Shown here one piece after another: positions 1-7,280 of a stretch of DNA of 11,265 nucleotides; the stretch's first letter is position 1; every line of letters begins with the position of its first letter. The translations under genes were made by a program, and so were the position numbers. The stretch comes from Streptococcaceae bacterium. Its GTDB lineage: Bacteria; Bacillota; Bacilli; Lactobacillales; Streptococcaceae. The notes under the pieces were generated by a model. That model did not search any database and was not told the origin of the DNA. It was given only the letters and a program-made list of their open reading frames with translations. The DNA lies in contig JAITHN010000105.1 in assembly GCA_031279745.1 (NCBI GenBank), forward strand, positions 1 to 11,265, in the 5' to 3' direction.

Positions 1-3000
1 GATGCGCTTCTGCCAAACCTATTTCTAAAGGCATCCCAGCATCACGAACACTCACTCTAGGACTTGCTCCTGTTCCTCCGTCAAATCCAGAGATGACAAC
101 CGTATTTGCTCCTGCTTTAACACAACCCGTCGCAACCGTTCCAACACCCGTTGACGAAACCAGCTTCACATTAATTTTCGCATATGGATTAATCTGCTTG
201 AGGTCAAAAATGAGCTGCGCCAAATCCTCAATCGAATAAATATCGTGATGAGGAGGAGGCGAGATCAATCGAACACCTGGTGTTGATCCACGAATTTCAG
301 CAACCCATGGGAACACTTTTTCCCCCGGAAGTTGCCCTCCTTCTCCCGGCTTCGCACCTTGCGCCATTTTAATCTGTAATTCATCTGCACTCATCAAGTA
401 TTCTGCATTTACCCCAAAGCGCCCACTTGCCACTTGCTTGATTCTGGAGTTTTTTATCGTTCCAAAGCGAGCGCGGTTCTCCCCACCTTCTCCAGAATTC
501 GATTTCCCGCCAAGACGATTCATCGCTTCCGCAATGCACTCATGCGCTTCTTGAGAAAGAGAACCAAAGCTCATCGCTCCAACTTTAAACCGCTTAAGAA
601 TGCGCTCAACAGGTTCAACTTCCGAAAGTTCAATCGCTTGTCTATCGCTTTTAAACTCAAGAATATTTCTCAGTGTCGTAGGTCGTTCTGTTACCTCATC
701 CTCGAGCGCTTTTGAATATTTTTTATAGAGTGTATAGTTCCCAGAACGTATAGCCTTTTGGAAATTATAAATCGTTTGTTGATTAAACAGATGGTATTCA
801 CCGTCAGATTTCACCTGGAAGTTTCCGCCACTACGAAGAGGATCTTTTTTATTTTTTCCATAGGCAAGCTCAACAAAGCGTTCCACTTCTTTTTGAATTT
901 CAATCAAACCAATCCCTGAAATTCTTGATAAAGTCCCTGTGAAATACGTGTTTACCACTTCTTCATGGATTCCCACTATTTCAAAAAGCTGTGCGGAAAT
1001 GTATCCAGAGATAGTGGAAATTCCAATTCGGCTCATGACTTTGACAATCCCTTTAATAAAAGATTTTTTCAGTGTGGCAAGCTTGGCATCAATTTCTGTC
1101 TGTCCAAATCGTTTCACAACAGCATAGGCACCATATGGATGGACTGCGCTCGCTCCGTAGCCAAGTAACGTCGCAAAATGGTGCACTTCGCTCACTTCTG
1201 ATGAATCAATGACAAGGCTGTACTGATTGCCCAATCCAGCTTTCAACATTATTTGAGTGATGGCACTCGTTGCCAATAAAATGGGAATATACTGGCGTCC
1301 TGCCTTCATCTCTCTGTCGCTTAATACAATAATGTCACATCCATCCTGCACTGCCGCTTTAACGTTTTGAAACAGGAATTCTATCGCCTCACGAAGCGTC
1401 ATCTCCTCATTTTTATAGACGGTAGAGAACTCTTGTGCCAGGTGATGTGCTGATTCATGCGAGCGCAATTTCGCAAACTCAGTCGTTGAAAGAACTGGAC
1501 TGTCTAACTTAATCTTTCTACAGTTGCTCTCTTTATTTCCATCAAGATGGTCATTCCGCCCTAGATAGACTTCCGTCCCAATCACCAACTCTTCACGCAA
1601 AGCATCAATCGGTGGATTGGTCACCTGCGCAAACTGCTGTTTGAAATAAGTAAATAGTGATTGCGGTTGATCAGAGAGGATGGAAAGCGGGGAGTCATAG
1701 CCCATTGCAATTACGGGTTCTTCTCCCTTTTCCGCCATTGGTAAGATGACTTGACGCACGACTTCATCTGTATAGCCAGAATAACGAAGCATCGCTTCAA
1801 CATCTTCCACCTCTTCAACGTCTGCAGCTTCCATTTGATCAAGAGCAAGGAAAGACTGTTTCAACCACTCCTCATAGGGGTGCTTGCTAAACACTTCCTT
1901 CTTCAACGCATCATTGTGAATGATTTCTTTATTCACGGTATCAATCATCAACGTATAACCAGGACCTAAAACTCCTTTTTTGACAACCTCGCTAGGCTGG
2001 AAATCAATAACCCCACTTTCAGAAGAAACTACGATAAATCCATTTTTGGTAATCGAATATCTTGAAGGGCGCAGTCCATTTCGATCTAATGCCGCTCCAA
2101 CCAAATCCCCGTCCGTGTAGACGAGACCCGCAGGTCCATCCCAAGGTGCAACAAAGCTAGTTGCATATTCATAAAACGCTTTTGCCTCCGACGATAGTCC
2201 AGACTTTTCTTCAAAACTCTCTGGAATCATCATCATAAGAGATTCTTGAATCGAACGCCCATTTCTTGCCATGTACTCCATGCAGTTTTCAAGCTTTGCC
2301 GAATCTGAATTCTCTTCGTTATATACTTCAATACCATTTGCGTGCATCCAGTTTTCTGCACCTTTTAACGTATTGATTTCCCCATTATGCGCCAGATAAC
2401 GGAAAGGTTGTGCACGGTCCCAACTTGGAAATGTATTTGTTGAAAAACGAGAATGCGTGAGACAAATCTTCGCCTTCATCAACGGATGAGTCAAGTCGTC
2501 AAAGAACAGACGTACTTGAAAGGCATGTAGCATTCCTTTATACAAAATGGTCTTGCTACTTAGACTTGCAACATATACCTCTCCATTTGTGAAATTTCTT
2601 TCGATTTCTCTTCTCAACTGATAGAGAACTTCTTCGAAATCAATATCACTCTTTCGCCTTTTTATCGCGATTTGGACAAACGACGGCATACTTTTCTGGG
2701 CTGAGGGTCCGCAATTTTCAAACTGAAAAGGGACATTTCTTGTGAAAAGTGGCGGAAACTGAGCGCTTTCAAAAAATTGAATGAGCCGATTGAGTACCAC
2801 TCTTCTTGCTTCAGCTTCCTTCGGAAGAAAGAACATCCCTACTGCGTAATGCCCTCTTTCCCCAAGTTCAACATTTTTTTCCTTGGCAACCTCGGAAAAG
2901 AAGGTATGTGGCATGGAAAGCAAAACCCCAGCTCCATCCCCCGAATCCGGCTCTGCACCCGTACCCCCACGGTGATTCATCCTTGTTAACATCTGCAATC

Positions 3001-3103
3001 CATATTCAACTAGTTGGTGGGATTCTTCCCCATTAATATTGGCGACGAACCCCATTCCACATGCATCGTGTTCTAAGCTTTTATCGTATAGTGTATTTTC
3101 CAC
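1..3103 (-). CDS. gltB: Glutamate synthase (GOGAT), large subunit, 3' end cut by window edge
   Basis: This large subunit transfers the amide of glutamine to 2-oxoglutarate, giving two glutamates, with reducing power from NADPH via the small subunit (GltD, not in the window). The frame is open from GTG at 3103 to the edge, 1034 residues of a protein usually near 1500. GTG is preceded by GGGGGAG with a 4-nt gap. Residues 1-14 are a short propeptide. Cys15 in HDACGMGF is the expected N-terminal nucleophile of the class II glutamine amidotransferase domain, and NHRGGTGAEPDSGDGAG follows. The FMN/2-oxoglutarate domain begins near residue 800, with GAMSFGSLS (about 840), SGEGGE (about 872), GAKPGEGGQLPG (about 916) and GGTGASPR near the end. 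The three Fe-S cysteines and the C-terminal beta-helix domain should lie beyond the edge. The same gene is called gltA in B. subtilis. It diverges from zwf, and the frame shows no sign of disruption. Confidence 0.97.
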   Translation of the reverse strand, partial: MENTLYDKSLEHDACGMGFVANINGEESHQLVEYGLQMLTRMNHRGGTGAEPDSGDGAGVLLSMPHTFFSEVAKEKNVELGERGHYAVGMFFLPKEAEARRVVLNRLIQFFESAQFPPLFTRNVPFQFENCGPSAQKSMPSFVQIAIKRRKSDIDFEEVLYQLRREIERNFTNGEVYVASLSSKTILYKGMLHAFQVRLFFDDLTHPLMKAKICLTHSRFSTNTFPSWDRAQPFRYLAHNGEINTLKGAENWMHANGIEVYNEENSDSAKLENCMEYMARNGRSIQESLMMMIPESFEEKSGLSSEAKAFYEYATSFVAPWDGPAGLVYTDGDLVGAALDRNGLRPSRYSITKNGFIVVSSESGVIDFQPSEVVKKGVLGPGYTLMIDTVNKEIIHNDALKKEVFSKHPYEEWLKQSFLALDQMEAADVEEVEDVEAMLRYSGYTDEVVRQVILPMAEKGEEPVIAMGYDSPLSILSDQPQSLFTYFKQQFAQVTNPPIDALREELVIGTEVYLGRNDHLDGNKESNCRKIKLDSPVLSTTEFAKLRSHESAHHLAQEFSTVYKNEEMTLREAIEFLFQNVKAAVQDGCDIIVLSDREMKAGRQYIPILLATSAITQIMLKAGLGNQYSLVIDSSEVSEVHHFATLLGYGASAVHPYGAYAVVKRFGQTEIDAKLATLKKSFIKGIVKVMSRIGISTISGYISAQLFEIVGIHEEVVNTYFTGTLSRISGIGLIEIQKEVERFVELAYGKNKKDPLRSGGNFQVKSDGEYHLFNQQTIYNFQKAIRSGNYTLYKKYSKALEDEVTERPTTLRNILEFKSDRQAIELSEVEPVERILKRFKVGAMSFGSLSQEAHECIAEAMNRLGGKSNSGEGGENRARFGTIKNSRIKQVASGRFGVNAEYLMSADELQIKMAQGAKPGEGGQLPGEKVFPWVAEIRGSTPGVRLISPPPHHDIYSIEDLAQLIFDLKQINPYAKINVKLVSSTGVGTVATGCVKAGANTVVISGFDGGTGASPRVSVRDAGMPLEIGLAEAH

Positions 3104-3129
3104 GTTACTCCCCCTTTTTAACTCTCTAA

Positions 3130-3158
3130 ATTATACCGTTATTCCCTTCACTTTTCAT
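3130..3158 (-). promoter_or_regulatory. Sigma-A-like promoter of gltB
   Basis: Read on the minus strand there is a perfect TATAAT at 3135-3130 and ATGAAA (4 of 6 to TTGACA) at 3158-3153, separated by exactly 17 bp. Transcription would start near 3123, giving a leader of about 20 nt before the GTG start. The weak -35 and perfect -10 suit an activator-dependent promoter. An inverted repeat lies just upstream. Confidence 0.6.
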
Positions 3159-3163
3159 TCCCT

Positions 3164-3193
3164 GTTCGCTTCAAAGACAATTATTAAGCGAAC
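3164..3193. promoter_or_regulatory. Candidate operator: inverted repeat between gltB and zwf
   Basis: GTTCGCTT (3164-3171) and AAGCGAAC (3186-3193) form a perfect 8-bp inverted repeat with a 14-bp spacer. The arm centres are 22 bp apart, about two helical turns, so both arms face the same side of the helix. The site starts 5 bp upstream of the gltB -35 box, centred near -55, where LysR-type activators such as GltC usually bind. Its right arm coincides with the place of the zwf -35 region. The arms do not resemble GlnR/TnrA boxes or a good cre site. The regulator is unknown. Confidence 0.5.
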
Positions 3194-3205
3194 TTCACTT
3201 TCATT

Positions 3206-3214
3206 TGTTAAAAT
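3206..3214 (+). promoter_or_regulatory. Possible extended -10 promoter of zwf
   Basis: TGTTAAAAT has the TG-n-TAAAAT form of an extended -10. No good -35 is seen 17 bp upstream, where AAGCGA of the inverted repeat lies. Transcription would start close to 3221, leaving a leader of about 20 nt before the ATG at 3244. The call rests on this one motif. Confidence 0.4.
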
Positions 3215-3243
3215 GTCTTTAGGAATTGGAAATGGAGAAAACT

Positions 3244-4761
3244 ATGAATATAGAAAAAAAAGTACTCCTCACCATTTTTGGTGCTACGGGAGATTTAGCA
3301 AAAAGAAAACTCTATCCCTCTTTGTTCGGACTGTTTAAAAAAGGGATTTTACGTGAACATTTCGCCGTCATCGGGACTGCCAGACGCCCCTGGGAACATG
3401 AAACTTTGCGAGAAGTTGTCTTGGAGTCTATCAAGGATGATGTTGAAAATGAAGAATTTGCAGAAAAATTCGCAAGCCATTTTTATTATCAACCGCATGA
3501 TGTACAAGATTCTGAGCATTATCGCACATTGAAGCAACTTGGGGACACTCTTGAGGAACGCTATCAAACCGAAGGCAATCAAGTCTTCTACCTTGCCATG
3601 TCTCCTAATTTTTTTGGAACGATTGCACTTCATTTAAAATCGGAAAACATTGTAACGGAACACGGATATAGCCGTTTAATTATCGAAAAGCCTTTCGGGA
3701 CAGATTTAGAGACAGCAACTGAATTAAATGAAGCATTATCAAATACCTTTACAGAAGAACAAATTTACCGGATTGACCACTATCTAGGAAAAGAGATGAT
3801 TCAAAACGTAAGCGCCATTCGTTTTGCAAATATTATCTTCGAGTCCATTTGGAATAAGGACTATATTGATAATATTCAGATTACTTTTGCCGAAGCGATT
3901 GGAGTGGAAGATAGAGGGGGGTATTATGACGGAAGTGGTGCTTTACGAGACATGGTTCAAAACCACATCTTGCAAGTTCTAAGCTTACTTGCCATGGAGC
4001 CACCTAAAAAATTTGCCGAAGAGGAAATACGGAAGGAAAAAATAAAAGCTTTTCAAGCCATTCATAAATACACAGAAGACGAAGCGCTTCGCTATTTCAT
4101 TCCAGGGCAATATACTGCTGGAGAGATTAATAACGAAAGGTTTATCGGTTATCGTGAAGAGCCAAATGTTCCAGAAGATTCCTTAACGGAAACCTTTGTT
4201 GCAGGTGCCTTCTTTATAGATAATGAACGCTGGGATGGTGTCCCATTCTACATCCGAACTGGGAAACGCCTTGTTGAAAAAGGAACGCGTATTAATGTCG
4301 TCTTTAAGACAAGCCCACAGTTGCTCACATCGGAAGAATGTGGGACGAATGTAGAGCCAAACGTGCTCACCATTTACATTCAGCCAACAGAAGGATTTTC
4401 TCTCTCGTTAAACGGAAAAGAAATGGGGCAAGATTTTAACCTCAGTCCTGTCGCATTGAGTTACCGCCATGATTCAGAATTTCTCGGAAACTCTCCTGAG
4501 GCGTATGAAAAACTCCTACACGACACGCTCGATGGAAACTCTTCCAACTTCTCTCACTGGGAAGAGGTGAAACGCAGTTGGGAATTAATCGACGTGATTA
4601 AAAAAGCTTGGACGAACCACCACACAGAACTGTATACCTACCCTGCTCGTACAATGGGCCCTATGGAAAGCTATGAGCTGCTTGAAAGAAATGGGCATGA
4701 ATGGATATGGCAACCTGAAAAATGGTATATCGAAAGAAAGCAACTCCGTTGCGACTTCTAA
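3244..4761 (+). CDS. zwf: Glucose-6-phosphate 1-dehydrogenase
   Basis: This enzyme oxidises glucose 6-phosphate to 6-phosphogluconolactone with NADP+ (possibly also NAD+), the first step of the oxidative pentose phosphate pathway and a main NADPH source in the cytoplasm. From ATG 3244 it has 505 residues. It shows the dinucleotide motif GATGDLAKRK (13-22), EKPFG (148-152), the substrate-binding RIDHYLGKE (176-184) and RDMVQNH with His241. These sit one residue after the numbering I recall for the Leuconostoc mesenteroides enzyme (Asp177, His178, His240). In-frame starts at TTG 3226 and ATG 3232 are possible. ATG 3244 is preferred because GGAG lies 6 nt upstream and the N-terminus then fits the family, but ATG 3232 also has AGGA 7 nt upstream. 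TTG 3226 has no usable site. The gene is monocistronic, diverges from gltB, and ends in a strong terminator. Confidence 0.97.
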   Translation: MNIEKKVLLTIFGATGDLAKRKLYPSLFGLFKKGILREHFAVIGTARRPWEHETLREVVLESIKDDVENEEFAEKFASHFYYQPHDVQDSEHYRTLKQLGDTLEERYQTEGNQVFYLAMSPNFFGTIALHLKSENIVTEHGYSRLIIEKPFGTDLETATELNEALSNTFTEEQIYRIDHYLGKEMIQNVSAIRFANIIFESIWNKDYIDNIQITFAEAIGVEDRGGYYDGSGALRDMVQNHILQVLSLLAMEPPKKFAEEEIRKEKIKAFQAIHKYTEDEALRYFIPGQYTAGEINNERFIGYREEPNVPEDSLTETFVAGAFFIDNERWDGVPFYIRTGKRLVEKGTRINVVFKTSPQLLTSEECGTNVEPNVLTIYIQPTEGFSLSLNGKEMGQDFNLSPVALSYRHDSEFLGNSPEAYEKLLHDTLDGNSSNFSHWEEVKRSWELIDVIKKAWTNHHTELYTYPARTMGPMESYELLERNGHEWIWQPEKWYIERKQLRCDF

Positions 4762-4763
4762 TA

Positions 4764-4798
4764 AAAAACGCAAAATCCTCCATGGATTTTGCGTTTTT
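4764..4798. terminator. Strong bidirectional terminator between zwf and the DUF3465 gene
   Basis: A perfect 15-bp stem is formed by 4764-4778 and 4784-4798, with core ACGCAAAATCC pairing with GGATTTTGCGT and a 5-nt loop TCCAT. A-runs on the left and T-runs on the right give a U-tract in both directions. It starts 2 nt after the zwf stop and also serves the convergent minus-strand lipoprotein unit, whose stop is about 90 bp away. Confidence 0.9.
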
Positions 4799-4810
4799 GG
4801 TTTGTCTCCC

Positions 4811-4889
4811 GTTTCCGTACTGATGATCATTGTAGTTGGAACGTTTGTGTAGAAAATGTCAAATGCATCTGTTTCCGTGTTGATGATCA
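4811..4889. repeat. Pair of imperfect 19-bp direct repeats, 60 bp apart
   Basis: GTTTCCGTACTGATGATCA at 4811-4829 and GTTTCCGTGTTGATGATCA at 4871-4889 differ at only two adjacent bases and begin exactly 60 bp apart. The sequence between and after them does not match. The right copy ends 1 bp before the stop codon of the minus-strand lipoprotein gene, so both copies lie in its 3' untranslated region, before the shared terminator. Each holds the palindrome TGATCA. The function is unknown. A remnant of a local duplication is one explanation. Confidence 0.6.
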
Positions 4890-4890
4890 G

Positions 4891-5337
4891 CTATTTATAC
4901 ATCTTCCCATCTTTGATGAGGTAGCCACCTTTAGTTTTTCCAGAATTGTCATGATGCGTCCAGTGGACTCCGCCACCTTGTTTGTTATAGTAATACTCTC
5001 CAACAAATTTGATTTCATCCCCTACTTTTAAGCCGTCAACTCTCTGACCAATAGAAATATCATGGGCAATCTGTATCGTCAAATCCTGGTTTGACAAGCG
5101 AAGGATAAATTTTTGATGCTTAAGCCCTTCATTATCATCAGGAAGTATACGCGTAACTTCACCTACCCCCGTCACCCATACGTCACTCGTATGTGCTTGA
5201 TAAAGTTGTTCAATTTTTTGATTTCCATCCAAAAGCGCTTGTAGCGACTCTCCCTTATTTTCAGCCGGAATCTCTTTGCAAGCCGTGACGAGTAAGAGCG
5301 CTCCAAGACAAACAATTAACCATCGTAGTTTCCTCAT
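4891..5337 (-). CDS. DUF3465-family lipoprotein
   Basis: This is a predicted lipoprotein of 148 residues anchored on the outer face of the cytoplasmic membrane. The N-terminus is a type II signal peptide: basic MRKLRW, a hydrophobic stretch 7-17, and lipobox VTAC with lipid-modified Cys20. The mature part matches what I know of DUF3465 domains: GEVTRILPDDNEG (59-71), HQKFILRL (74-81), AHD (91-93), GEYYYN (113-118) and VHWTHHD (124-130). The domain looks like a small beta-barrel, perhaps OB-fold-like, and the clustered His/Asp residues could bind metal. No biochemical function is established to my knowledge. ATG 5337 lies 2 nt after the stop of the NlpC/P60 gene, and its AAGGAG (5348-5343) lies inside the last codons of that gene, so the two are almost certainly co-transcribed and translationally coupled. 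A second Cys at position 10 is inside the signal peptide. Confidence 0.85.
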   Translation of the reverse strand: MRKLRWLIVCLGALLLVTACKEIPAENKGESLQALLDGNQKIEQLYQAHTSDVWVTGVGEVTRILPDDNEGLKHQKFILRLSNQDLTIQIAHDISIGQRVDGLKVGDEIKFVGEYYYNKQGGGVHWTHHDNSGKTKGGYLIKDGKMYK

Positions 5338-5339
5338 CG

Positions 5340-6572
5340 TTACTCCTTCCAGTCGATATGTATCGCAAAATCAGGCGGCAACCATTGCAAATCTTGAATC
5401 CCAACATGCATTCCAGGTAGAGGTGCATGAATCATTTGATTTTCGCCGATATAAATCCCAATATGATCATAAGTCGTATTGAAACAAATGAGATCCCCCG
5501 GAATTGCTTTCTTCTGAATCTCTTCTTTCTTGATTCGAGTCACTTTTTTTATACGAGTACTGGTTTTTAATGAAATTGCTTGCTGAACAAAGGTCGTTCG
5601 CCCAATATCCACCCCCCGAGTTCTCTGAAAAACATACTGGGTGAAACCAGAACAGTCAAATCCATATTCTCCTATTCCTCCCCATACATACGGCCGTCCA
5701 ATTAAATCCTTCGCCAAAATAACGACATCTCTTGTTTGGATGGGAGTTTTGATAAGAATGCTGACTTCTTTTGTAAAATTCCCTTCTGCAGTTCGTGCAA
5801 GGAAGGTCGCCGTTCCAGCGCGAAGAGCTGTCACCTGACCATCAGGTGTTGTCGTTGCGATTTGAGGTGTCTTACTTATCCAAGTCACCGATTGATTATC
5901 CGCATTGGTCGGTTGAACACTCTCCCATAGAGTCGTTTTCCAGCCAGGTTGAATATTGTACGAATCCGCCCATGCTTCTATGCCGGTAACCTTTACGGGT
6001 ATGACTTTTACTTGAAGAACGCTAGACTTCCCACCATCAACTGAAACCGCCTTGATCTGAGTCGTTCCTAGTTGTTTCCCTTGGACTATCCCCGTCGATG
6101 AAACAGTCGCAATATTCGGATTCGAACTTTGCCATAAAATCTTTTTATTCGTGGCATTGCTCGGTGTAATCTGCCCTTTCAGCGTCAACTTCTTTTGTCT
6201 TTGAACTTGAAGACTCGTTGTTCCGAGCGACAGCTTTCTTACTAAAACCTTTTTCTTGACCTGAATTGTCTTTTTATAACTTACTTTTTTATTCGTTGTC
6301 TTTACGGTAATGACCGCTTTCCCAACAGACTTCGCAGTGATTTTACCCTTTTTATCAACCGTTGCAACTTTCTTATTACTCGTGGCAAATGTCACTTTTT
6401 GTGAAGATTTTTTAGGTGAAATTGTCGCTTTAATCTTTGTTGTTTCCTTCAAAAACAAGGTTGCCTTAGGGAACACAGCTTTTACAGACTTCACTGTAGC
6501 TGCATTCGCACCTTCCGCTATCATGATCACAAAAAGAATGCTAACGATTGCTATGATCTTCTTTTTATTCAT
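5340..6572 (-). CDS. Secreted NlpC/P60 cell-wall endopeptidase with three Big2 Ig-like domains
   Basis: This is a 410-residue exported protein, probably a peptidoglycan hydrolase cutting stem peptides (typically the D-Glu-diaminopimelate bond). Residues 1-24 form a signal peptide (MNKKK, hydrophobic 6-19, cleavage after ANA). Three bacterial Ig-like (Big2) repeats follow at about 28-108, 112-192 and 194-275, each with the pattern W/F-x-S-x-N/T-x-x-I/V-A-T-V...G-x-V/I...G-T/K. The C-terminal NlpC/P60 domain (about 280-410) shows RPYVWGG (293-299), DCSGF with catalytic Cys307, PGDLICF (358-364), DHIGIYIG with His370, and MIHAP with His382 as the third catalytic residue. All catalytic positions are intact. 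The first Big2 domain is very lysine-rich, which suggests binding to anionic wall polymers (inference). An extra tandem TRIKKV-TRIKKE lies at 339-350 in the catalytic domain. ATG 6572 has AGGAG 8 nt upstream. It is coupled to the DUF3465 lipoprotein gene downstream. Confidence 0.93.
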   Translation of the reverse strand: MNKKKIIAIVSILFVIMIAEGANAATVKSVKAVFPKATLFLKETTKIKATISPKKSSQKVTFATSNKKVATVDKKGKITAKSVGKAVITVKTTNKKVSYKKTIQVKKKVLVRKLSLGTTSLQVQRQKKLTLKGQITPSNATNKKILWQSSNPNIATVSSTGIVQGKQLGTTQIKAVSVDGGKSSVLQVKVIPVKVTGIEAWADSYNIQPGWKTTLWESVQPTNADNQSVTWISKTPQIATTTPDGQVTALRAGTATFLARTAEGNFTKEVSILIKTPIQTRDVVILAKDLIGRPYVWGGIGEYGFDCSGFTQYVFQRTRGVDIGRTTFVQQAISLKTSTRIKKVTRIKKEEIQKKAIPGDLICFNTTYDHIGIYIGENQMIHAPLPGMHVGIQDLQWLPPDFAIHIDWKE

Positions 6573-6651
6573 ACTTTACTCTCCTCACGCTTGTAAGGAT
6601 AATATAACATCTTCGAACTCATTTTCCGTTGTAAACCTCGATTTTTTTCAT

Positions 6652-6675
6652 AAAAAGATAAAATATTATCTCTTT
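6652..6675 (-). terminator. Possible weak AT-rich terminator after the methionine sulfoxide reductase gene
   Basis: On the minus strand AAAGAGATAA pairs with TTATCTTTTT around a TATT loop, giving 10 pairs including one G-U, about 33 nt after the reductase stop. The stem has very few G-C pairs, so it may be inefficient and transcription may run on into the endopeptidase gene. The rest of the 135-bp gap (6573-6707) holds a loosely promoter-like TTTACA and TATATT 23 bp apart, too far apart to call. Confidence 0.3.
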
Positions 6676-6707
6676 GTAACACGCTTGAAACATCCACGCT
6701 CAAAATC

Positions 6708-7190
6708 TCATGAAAAATGTGATTTTTCTAACAAAATCTCGATAAATTGTTCTAGATACTCCCTATCAATTTCATCATAGCCTCCGATTTTTGACGAATC
6801 CAAATCCAAAACGCCAATCAATTGGTCGGATTTCACCATTGGGAGAACAATTTCCGAACGTGCTTTTGCATCGCAAGAAATATAATTTGGGAAAGTGTGA
6901 ACGTCATCTACAATCACCGTTCGTCGCTCCTCAGCTGAAATACCGCACACCCCTTTCCCAAGCGGGATTCTTACGCAGCTCACCCCGCCTTGAAATGGAC
7001 CTATCACAAGCTCCGTCCCATCAAATAAGTAATATCCTGAAAACACGGCGTCTTCATAAAAATCATCGAGTAGAGCAGAAGTATTCGAAAAGTTAGCCAC
7101 CCAATTTTTCTCGTCCCCTATCAATAATTTCGTCTGTTCAATTAAGAGCTTATATGCCTCAACCTTTGCTTCTTTCGTCTTCCACTTCAT
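6708..7190 (-). CDS. msrC: Free methionine-(R)-sulfoxide reductase (GAF domain)
   Basis: This cytoplasmic enzyme reduces free L-methionine-(R)-sulfoxide to methionine using a disulfide relay recharged by thioredoxin, repairing oxidised free methionine. At 160 residues it is one GAF domain. The three family cysteines are present: Cys72 in GGVSCVRIPLGKGVCG, Cys82 in the same stretch, and Cys106 in NYISCDA. Their spacing (10 and 24) equals that of Cys84/94/118 in E. coli MsrC (YebR). Other hallmarks are DDVHTFPNYI (95-104), SEIVLPM (112-118) and GVLDLDS (126-132). The B. subtilis counterpart is YtsP. Only ATG 7190 fits: AAGGAGG (7203-7197) lies 6 nt upstream. The gene diverges from the SPFH operon across a 90-bp region. 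No clear promoter was found for it on the minus strand. Because all three cysteines are kept, an enzyme is much more likely than a ligand-sensing GAF protein. Confidence 0.94.
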   Translation of the reverse strand: MKWKTKEAKVEAYKLLIEQTKLLIGDEKNWVANFSNTSALLDDFYEDAVFSGYYLFDGTELVIGPFQGGVSCVRIPLGKGVCGISAEERRTVIVDDVHTFPNYISCDAKARSEIVLPMVKSDQLIGVLDLDSSKIGGYDEIDREYLEQFIEILLEKSHFS

Positions 7191-7241
7191 AGCGTACCTC
7201 CTTTTCGTTTAACCACTATCAAACCATATTTCGAAACAAAA

Positions 7242-7250
7242 TGATATAAT
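7242..7250 (+). promoter_or_regulatory. Extended -10 promoter of the SPFH/zinc-ribbon/TPM operon
   Basis: TGATATAAT is a perfect TG-n-TATAAT extended -10, about 30 bp before the ATG at 7281, so the leader would be about 24 nt. No convincing -35 is present 16-18 bp upstream, which is common for extended -10 promoters. This suggests basal sigma-A transcription. No SigW-type TGAAAC/CGTA pair was seen, unlike the SigW-controlled pspA-ydjGHI operon of B. subtilis. Confidence 0.6.
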
Positions 7251-7280
7251 TTTTGAAAAGGGACTTGAAAAGGAGAAATT

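Noticed and set aside
3164..3180. cre (CcpA) site at the left arm of the gltB/zwf inverted repeat
   Set aside because: TGAAGCGAACA lacks one of the conserved A positions and the TTTCA right half of the cre consensus. The longer perfect dyad describes the site better.
4585..4830. Minus-strand open frame of 81 codons after the lipoprotein stop, over the zwf 3' end
   Set aside because: It crosses the strong terminator and lies antisense to conserved zwf codons. It has no ribosome binding site and no recognisable protein features.
6310..6780. 156-codon plus-strand open frame over the endopeptidase start and the reductase end
   Set aside because: It is antisense to the signal peptide and lysine-rich Big2 domain, and its hydrophobic look comes from reversed Lys codons (TTT/CTT). 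It has no good start signal.
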